Positions 60,701 to 64,000 of a stretch of 64,000 nt of DNA are shown here, one piece after another. The stretch is from positions 1 through 64,000 of the forward strand of contig JAXRKP010001061.1 of NCBI GenBank assembly GCA_037039925.1, read 5' to 3'. A program made the translations under genes and the position numbers. The notes below the pieces were generated by a model, which saw only the letters and a program-made list of their open reading frames with translations, was not told the origin of the DNA and did not search any database. Numbering within the stretch: position 1 is the stretch's first letter; the number at the start of each line of letters is the position of its first letter. The DNA comes from Doris montereyensis (taxonomy: Eukaryota > Mollusca > Gastropoda > Nudibranchia > Dorididae).

Positions 60701-63678
60701 GAAACAAAAATTATGAGTTTTAAGATAAATCTAGAGAGTCAGAACATCACTGAAGGGTGATGATCAATTATACACATTATTTTATCTCAAAAGTTACGTA
60801 TATTGAATGGGAGCCTCACAGATATCAGTCCCGGGAGACAGCTTCTCAGAGTCAGCATTTAAAATACTGTTTAAAGTCGGTACGAATCTGGCCTGTATTG
60901 CAGCTGTGCAAACTTCACTATTGGCCATCTCTTTGATGATGTCTTGAACCAGCGATATCATAAAGGGATCTGATTGAAAAGATAAAAGCAACATTTATCT
61001 TTTTCTCCTTGAAGTAATATGTCCTTTTGTTAAAAAAAAAACCCAACAAACAATAATATAATAATATTTTCCACACAAAATAATGTTTTCCACACGGCTT
61101 TCGTTTAAAACACAATGATGACATGACACAAAGATCTAATTAGAAATGAATATGAATAAAATTCTCAATAGAATCTATATATATGAAGCTGAACATCTCT
61201 AACTTAAAACCACTTAAAACTCAATAACCACTGCACCGACAACCTCCGTATTTCGCATGTAGATTTCTAATAGCCTGCTTTAGGTTCTCAGTGAATAAAC
61301 TCTTGGATAAAATCAGTATTTTATTTGATTGGAAAAAGATTGTTTAACCAGCGATCCTCAAAACTTTTTCTTGTTACTAGATCTAATTTCTCGATTTCTA
61401 ATTATTACAATAAAAAGCCTGTGTAATTTCAGTATCAAGTACTATGTAAAAAGCCAGTGTAACTTCAGTATCGAGTACTACGTAAAAAAGCCAGTGTAAC
61501 TTCAGCATCGAGAACTAATTTGATCTAATAATGGTACTTGATATCACCTGTAACCAATACAGTGGTTTCTGAGTTAACCGCAGTCAAAATTCAAGAGACT
61601 CAGCTTTATAATAAAGAGAAATCATAATACACCATTCTTTACTCACATGCATTGTTCCATATAATAAAGATGCCAGATATATATTAAAGCTTACAGCATG
61701 ATATTGATGGAAAGGTCAGCAGCAATAGATGATAAGATACTCACCGCCAGCATGTTTTAAGAAGACAGCCAAGGTTAATGGACCTAATCTGCTTTCGTTA
61801 CCAGCAGTGAACTGTGGATCAACCTGTGAATTTAGAGGGAATGGTTTGCATAAAATTCAAGAAGTCATTTTACACATCACAAAAATGTGTGATCTAAAAT
61901 AGTTTCACACACAGTCATTCTTATCTGCAAACCACTGAAGCCTCCATTTATTTGTGGGTAAGAGTGCACAAGTGTCAACTGTCTCTCATAAACTCTTTAT
62001 ATCAAGAGCCTGTCCCTTTTGAAAAAAAGAGTACAGAATAATCTTGTGCGAGCTATTAACTCATCATGTAAGCATTAATAAGATAAAGAATATTTTTTAA
62101 CTTGAAAATTACTCACATAAAAAAGACACTAAGGCAAAGAATTTTCAACCTTAACAGTAAAATACAGAAAATGTCTGGAGAAATATTGGATATCTAAACC
62201 CATACATTGGAAGGTAGAATGAGAACTGATCAAGAAAGAAAGAAACTTACTCATTCATTACTTACATTTACAACAACAACCAATGTCTCCAGACACAACC
62301 CCATCACCTCAGTTGAAAACTGGGAAGCTATTCCGATGATGCTCTCCAAAATATTCTGCAAATATGGGACTAATAAATGCGTATTTCCCGTTGACTTCAA
62401 CTGATCACAAAAGCCAAACACAGCTCTCACAGCAGATATGCGAATGCTGGGAGGCTGAGTCATGTGTAGAGCACCAACTGTTGCTTGCAAGAGTCTAGAA
62501 AAGGTTGTAAAAGATTTTAAAACATCAAAAACAAACAAAACATAAAATGTAACAATCAATATTTAGCTAATAAATAATTATTTTTTCCTTCGTTCTTTCT
62601 TTCATGAGGCAATCAGAGCAAGAAACAACAACACAAATTCAATGTCTGAAATTCAAGAAAAATCACAGTAACTTTTTCCCTATGATGATTACTCGTCAGT
62701 TTGATCTCAAAACATTACTAAAACAAGCAATGGGACCTTGAATTTAGAAAGTGATGAATAAGGACATGAAATATATATTGACACACTGTAGAACAAAGAC
62801 GAGACAAATACAAAAGAATTGACAGAAAAGAAGAAGCAAGTTAGCATGCTTTTTTCATGGCGAGGTGATGGGTACCAACATGGATGACGTGGGTTTGATT
62901 CTGTCCTGAGCCTGAACATTTTTCTTCTGTCTATTCCTTTGTATTTGCCTTGTCTTCAAGGGGCTTCAATATTATTTCATTTCCTCATTCTCAATTTCGA
63001 CAAGCCCCTTTGTCTCGCTACTTGCTTTTGAATTTAGTGACAGCATGGCACGAATGAAAGTGTTAAAAAGTTGAAACCACAACAGCAAAACCAGCTGGCC
63101 ATCTCAAGATTTTCACATCTAAAACCTTAGGAAGGGCCATCTTTTCATCCTCTGTCTTCACTTTGCACGAAAACACCGTACATATTTGATTTGGTTTTGA
63201 TTTTACCCACATCCGAAATTAAGGTGATCTCAGGGTGTTTTGGAAGGATTTTTAACTTTTGCACGGACCGCCCTGGAAACAGCGAAGGGATTTTTAATGT
63301 GGACAGGATGGTGTGATTTGCTCTTGGTCCCTCCTTTTTATTGTCTATCTCCAATGGGGGCAAGGTGCCAATCCACCCATCTGGATTAGGGGGACAGATT
63401 TTACTCAAAAAAAAATTTTTTTTTTTTAAATGTTCAACTGTTGGGGTTTGAACCCACGACCTTTGGGTTGAGAGATCAGCACCTTGCCTCTGGACTACTG
63501 AGTCCCCCTCTTAATATGTAAAAGTTGATATATAACCTTCAATGTAAAAGGAGCAAATTATTATGTGAGATTTATAACCTGAGATCAGAGAGAACTTACT
63601 TCTCAATGAGTTCTACTGGCATTGCCTCAGTGTATCTGCTTGCTGTCCATAAACAACGTCCAACCAAAAATGGAGAAA
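51837..63678 (-). CDS. IPO9: Importin-9, C-terminal half in twelve coding exons (partial)
   Basis: IPO9 is an importin-beta family receptor built of HEAT repeats. It carries H2A-H2B, actin and other cargoes into the nucleus. Exons in transcription order: 63678-63600, 62494-62266, 61823-61745, 60969-60820, 59643-59518, 58875-58803, 58195-57992, 56075-55908, 54190-54054, 53376-53271, 52805-52732 and 51977-51837. All are GT-AG. Family landmarks in order are [94 protein letters not shown], the acidic loop [13 protein letters not shown], and [20 protein letters not shown]. About 520 residues are visible of a usual 1,040. The exon between SYERKNK and [11 protein letters not shown] was not found. 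Four single-base breaks are apparent. Confidence 0.92.
52377..52455. repeat. 24-base tandem repeat, three units
   Basis: Units of CATCTTTGACAGGTCTAAAT plus CAGC, nearly identical, in IPO9's last intron. Confidence 0.9.
52732..52805 (-). CDS. IPO9: IPO9 exon
   Basis: It follows GTCACAG-like TTTCACAG and encodes [20 protein letters not shown] and INTQ, matching EEDDPDALKDPLYQIDLQ in human. The donor is CAG|GTAATG, phase 0. Confidence 0.9.
53090..53113. repeat. (TA)n microsatellite
   Basis: An uninterrupted TA dinucleotide run in an IPO9 intron. Confidence 0.85.
53271..53376 (-). CDS. IPO9: IPO9 exon: acidic loop
   Basis: It follows CACAACAG and encodes [20 protein letters not shown] and [15 protein letters not shown], the acidic insertion of importin-9 that covers cargo. 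Human has a Glu-rich run followed by LAGQLLSDIL in this place. The donor is GTG|GTAAGT, phase 1. Confidence 0.88.
53575..53685 (-). repeat. R1 dispersed repeat
   Basis: The reverse complement gives the R1 order (GGTACGGTCCTATTTGTTTC, CATCTTGCCTTTTCCTCATA, CATCCTGAGATCACTG). It lies in an IPO9 intron, in the same orientation as IPO9. Confidence 0.65.
53727..53905. repeat. About 60-base tandem repeat, three units
   Basis: Units share AAGTAAAATAAACAGACAAT and AGATGACAATGATGATAATA. In an IPO9 intron; the coding frames over it are artefacts. Confidence 0.85.
54054..54190 (-). CDS. IPO9: IPO9 exon, two frame breaks
   Basis: It follows TGTTTCAG. It encodes [12 protein letters not shown], then in a second frame [20 protein letters not shown], then [11 protein letters not shown] in a third frame, ending phase 0 at GAG|GTGTAA. 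It matches human P..WTNIPLLVKILKLIINEL. Breaks lie at CGAGAATT (near 54146) and at the T5 run near 54082. Confidence 0.85.
54532..54625 (+). repeat. Single arm of foldback family F1
   Basis: AGAATAAGGATATGAAATAT, AAAGCCCCTTAGAGAACAAA and GACAAGACAAATACAGAGCA match both arms of the inverted-repeat element at 62746-62998. No partner arm was found nearby. Confidence 0.6.
55366..55480 (-). repeat. R1 dispersed repeat
   Basis: CCACCATATACCGTGATCTC, AATCAGCAAGATGAAAGATA and AGTAGGACCTAACAGTAGCC mark a near-complete R1 copy, on the minus strand like IPO9. Confidence 0.7.
55908..56075 (-). CDS. IPO9: IPO9 exon
   Basis: It follows CAACACACAG and encodes [40 protein letters not shown] and [14 protein letters not shown], matching SLIMVFAHLV and [16 protein letters not shown] in human. 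Phase 0 on both sides; the donor is AAG|GTAATG. Confidence 0.93.
56210..56420 (-). repeat. tRNA-derived SINE, family A, internally deleted, with shared flank
   Basis: The minus strand has the head GGGGACTCAGTAGTCCAAAG, the B-box GTGGGTTTAAGC and the 3' part CCCTGAGATCACCTTAGTTG. The middle of the body is missing. Upstream of the head, CTACTCCGATAAACATTGGG and AGGACTATCGCCATCCTCCT match the flank of the copy at 49480-49592. Confidence 0.75.
56430..57640. other. IPO9 intron interior, nothing recognisable
   Basis: It is part of the long intron between exons 58195-57992 and 56075-55908. TCTAGA/AGATCTAG words cluster at 56620-56880. I see no exon. Confidence 0.5.
57705..57815. repeat. (GAA)n microsatellite
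   Basis: About 110 bases of GAA/AGA trinucleotide repeat in an IPO9 intron. The poly-Glu and poly-Leu/Ser frames over it are artefacts. Confidence 0.95.
57992..58195 (-). CDS. IPO9: IPO9 exon, one extra G in a G4 run
   Basis: It follows GTCTCAG-like CCCTCAG and encodes [40 protein letters not shown] and GENLDLMLR, then in the next frame [16 protein letters not shown]. The frame break is at AGGGGCC near 58038. Removing one G gives LMLRAVLSK, matching human QILRAILSK. The donor is CAG|GTGACA. Confidence 0.92.
58803..58875 (-). CDS. IPO9: IPO9 exon
   Basis: It follows GTTGATAG and encodes [20 protein letters not shown] and KDEY, matching [20 protein letters not shown]. The donor is ATG|GTGAGT, phase 1. 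Confidence 0.9.
59116..59300 (-). repeat. R1 dispersed repeat plus 24-base tandem repeat
   Basis: 59116-59225 is an R1 copy (CCACCGTATGTTGTGATCTC, AACAGCAAGATGAAAGATAA, AGTAGGACCTACTAGCAGC), minus strand. It is followed at 59229-59293 by three units of ACACAAAACAGACAAACCCY plus GCCA. Confidence 0.75.
59518..59643 (-). CDS. IPO9: IPO9 exon
   Basis: It follows TTTCACAG and encodes [38 protein letters not shown], matching AIDILTTVVR...PLS and HTDDNATMQ. The donor is CAG|GTATCT, phase 0. Confidence 0.9.
60279..60390. repeat. Direct duplication of about 60 bases
   Basis: GATCAAAGATTATAAGTTTT, GATGTCACAAATCAACAGTG recurs as GATCAAAGATTGTAAGTTAA, AGTATCACAAATCAAGAGC. In an IPO9 intron. Confidence 0.75.
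60600..60690 (+). repeat. tRNA-like sequence held in a 19-base inverted repeat
   Basis: Arms 60600-60618 (CCTCCTGGGTGGTAGTCAG) and 60651-60669 pair at 18 of 19 positions. The loop carries a tRNA A-box-like GCAGTAGCTCAGTCGGTAGA and downstream lies a B-box-like AAGTTCAATCCCC. It has no clover-leaf acceptor stem that I can form, so I take it as a SINE-type tRNA derivative rather than a tRNA gene. In an IPO9 intron. Confidence 0.5.
60820..60969 (-). CDS. IPO9: IPO9 exon, one-base mismatch at its donor
   Basis: It follows TTCAATCAG and encodes [31 protein letters not shown] and [10 protein letters not shown]. The donor T|GTGAGG leaves one extra base relative to the phase-0 start of the next exon (ISIEMVTC). 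One spurious base near 60820 is the simplest explanation. Confidence 0.88.
61405..61516. repeat. About 36-base tandem repeat, three units
   Basis: Units share AAAAAGCCAGTGTAACTTCA and GTATCGAGTACTACG. In an IPO9 intron. Confidence 0.85.
61745..61823 (-). CDS. IPO9: IPO9 exon
   Basis: It follows ATTCACAG and encodes [20 protein letters not shown] and FLKHAG, matching VDPEFTA.MES...P.TIAIFLK in human. The donor is GCG|GTGAGT, phase 1. This exon is too short to appear as a long open frame. Confidence 0.9.
62266..62494 (-). CDS. IPO9: IPO9 exon: HEAT repeats
   Basis: It follows TTTTCTAG and encodes [53 protein letters not shown] and [13 protein letters not shown]. It is phase 0 at the donor AAT|GTAAGT. 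It matches the human IPO9 segment beginning LQATVSGLHE without gaps. No frame break is seen. Confidence 0.93.
62746..62998. mobile_element. Foldback/MITE-like element, family F1
   Basis: The left arm (62746-62834) and right arm (62919-62998) are inverted copies of about 80 bases, sharing GGACATGAAATA, GAC..GACAAATACAAA and ATTGACAGAA in reverse on the right (TTCTGTCTATTCCTTTGTAT). The 84-base centre holds a B-box-like GTGGGTTTGATTCTGTCC. It is in an IPO9 intron. A lone arm is at 54532-54625. Confidence 0.65.
63190..63510 (-). repeat. tRNA-derived SINE, family A, full-length
   Basis: The minus strand has the head GGGGGACTCAGTAGTCCAGA, the B-box GTGGGTTCAAACCCCAACAG, AAAAATCCCTTCGCTGTTTC, CAGGGCGGTCCGTGCAAAAG, CCTGAGATCACCTTAATTTC, and ends near GTGGGTAAAATCAAAACC. 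It is in the IPO9 intron, in the same orientation as the gene. Confidence 0.85.
63600..63678 (-). CDS. IPO9: IPO9 exon (first in window)
   Basis: It follows TTGTTCCAG and encodes [20 protein letters not shown] and VELIE, matching SPFLLGRVLWAASRFTVAM..ELI in human IPO9. The donor is GAA|GTAAGT, phase 2. The preceding exons lie beyond 64000. Confidence 0.9.
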
Positions 63679-64000
63679 CTGGAACAAATGTATGTAAATC
63701 CATATTTACCAGCCCTATAAAAACATTCTTTAAGGTGGCGTCCTACTGAATTTTCACTTTTTTCCCTAATGCATTTTTGGCTAATTTTTTCCTGCCAATG
63801 TGTTGTTTGCATCTAAGTTACTATGTAAATGTAAAAATTTTTGGGAAAAATTATTCGGTTGCCATGGTAACGGGGCCATGTTGAATTTTGATGCCAAAAT
63901 TTTAAATCTTAAAATCTCAAAAAGTATATGGCTAGCAATGAAATTTTTTTCAGACATTCTTTAAACCCTTAAATAAGGAGTAAGACATATTTAATTTATC
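63679..64000 (-). other. IPO9 intron with repeat motif, cut by window edge
   Basis: It contains GGTTGCCATGGTAACGGGGC at about 63858, the third occurrence of this motif in the window. I see no exon; the next IPO9 exon upstream lies beyond the edge. Confidence 0.5.

Overview
The window is nuclear DNA from an animal, most likely a mollusc or another lophotrochozoan. The genes are animal genes split by GT-AG introns. The rest is AT-rich intergenic DNA full of SINEs, LINE fragments, DNA transposons, MITE-like elements, minisatellites and microsatellites. Palindromic words such as AGGCCT, TCTAGATCT and TACATGTA recur in the way I associate with gastropod and bivalve genomes. That taxonomic hint is inference; no marker here fixes the species.

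Three cellular genes are recognisable. (1) ARL6/BBS3, the small GTPase of BBSome trafficking, lies on the minus strand (18932-19505) as a single uninterrupted exon, with two single-base frame breaks. (2) TAF3, the TFIID subunit with an N-terminal histone fold and a C-terminal PHD finger, lies on the plus strand in nine coding exons from 24913 to about 39766. (3) IPO9 (importin-9) lies on the minus strand. Its C-terminal half is in twelve coding exons between 63678 and 51837, and the N-terminal half lies beyond the right edge. TAF3 and IPO9 are convergent, about 12 kb apart.

Layout: 1-7.2 kb has no host gene and holds a SINE and two LINE fragments. 7.5-11.7 kb is a long degenerate minisatellite interrupted by a LINE 3' end and a DNA transposon. 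About 11.8-12.2 kb is a (GA)n tract. 13.4-17.9 kb holds three short inverted-repeat elements and a SINE. 18.9-19.5 kb is ARL6. 21.1-23.7 kb is a decayed but complete-ended piggyBac element with TTAA target duplications. 24.9-39.8 kb is TAF3. 40-51 kb is repeat-bearing intergenic DNA with one unexplained open frame. 51.8-64 kb is IPO9.

Nearly every conserved coding exon of any size carries one or more single-base frame breaks, several at homopolymers, while motifs and splice sites are intact. I read this as residual long-read consensus error rather than three independent pseudogenes, and it needs checking before any protein is taken from this window. The less ordinary findings are a 746-bp inverted-repeat transposon with a six-base target duplication in TAF3 intron 1, the full piggyBac copy, three families of TA-flanked inverted-repeat elements each present twice, a minisatellite with staged monomer types, and two dispersed repeat families that always sit in the same orientation as the host gene.
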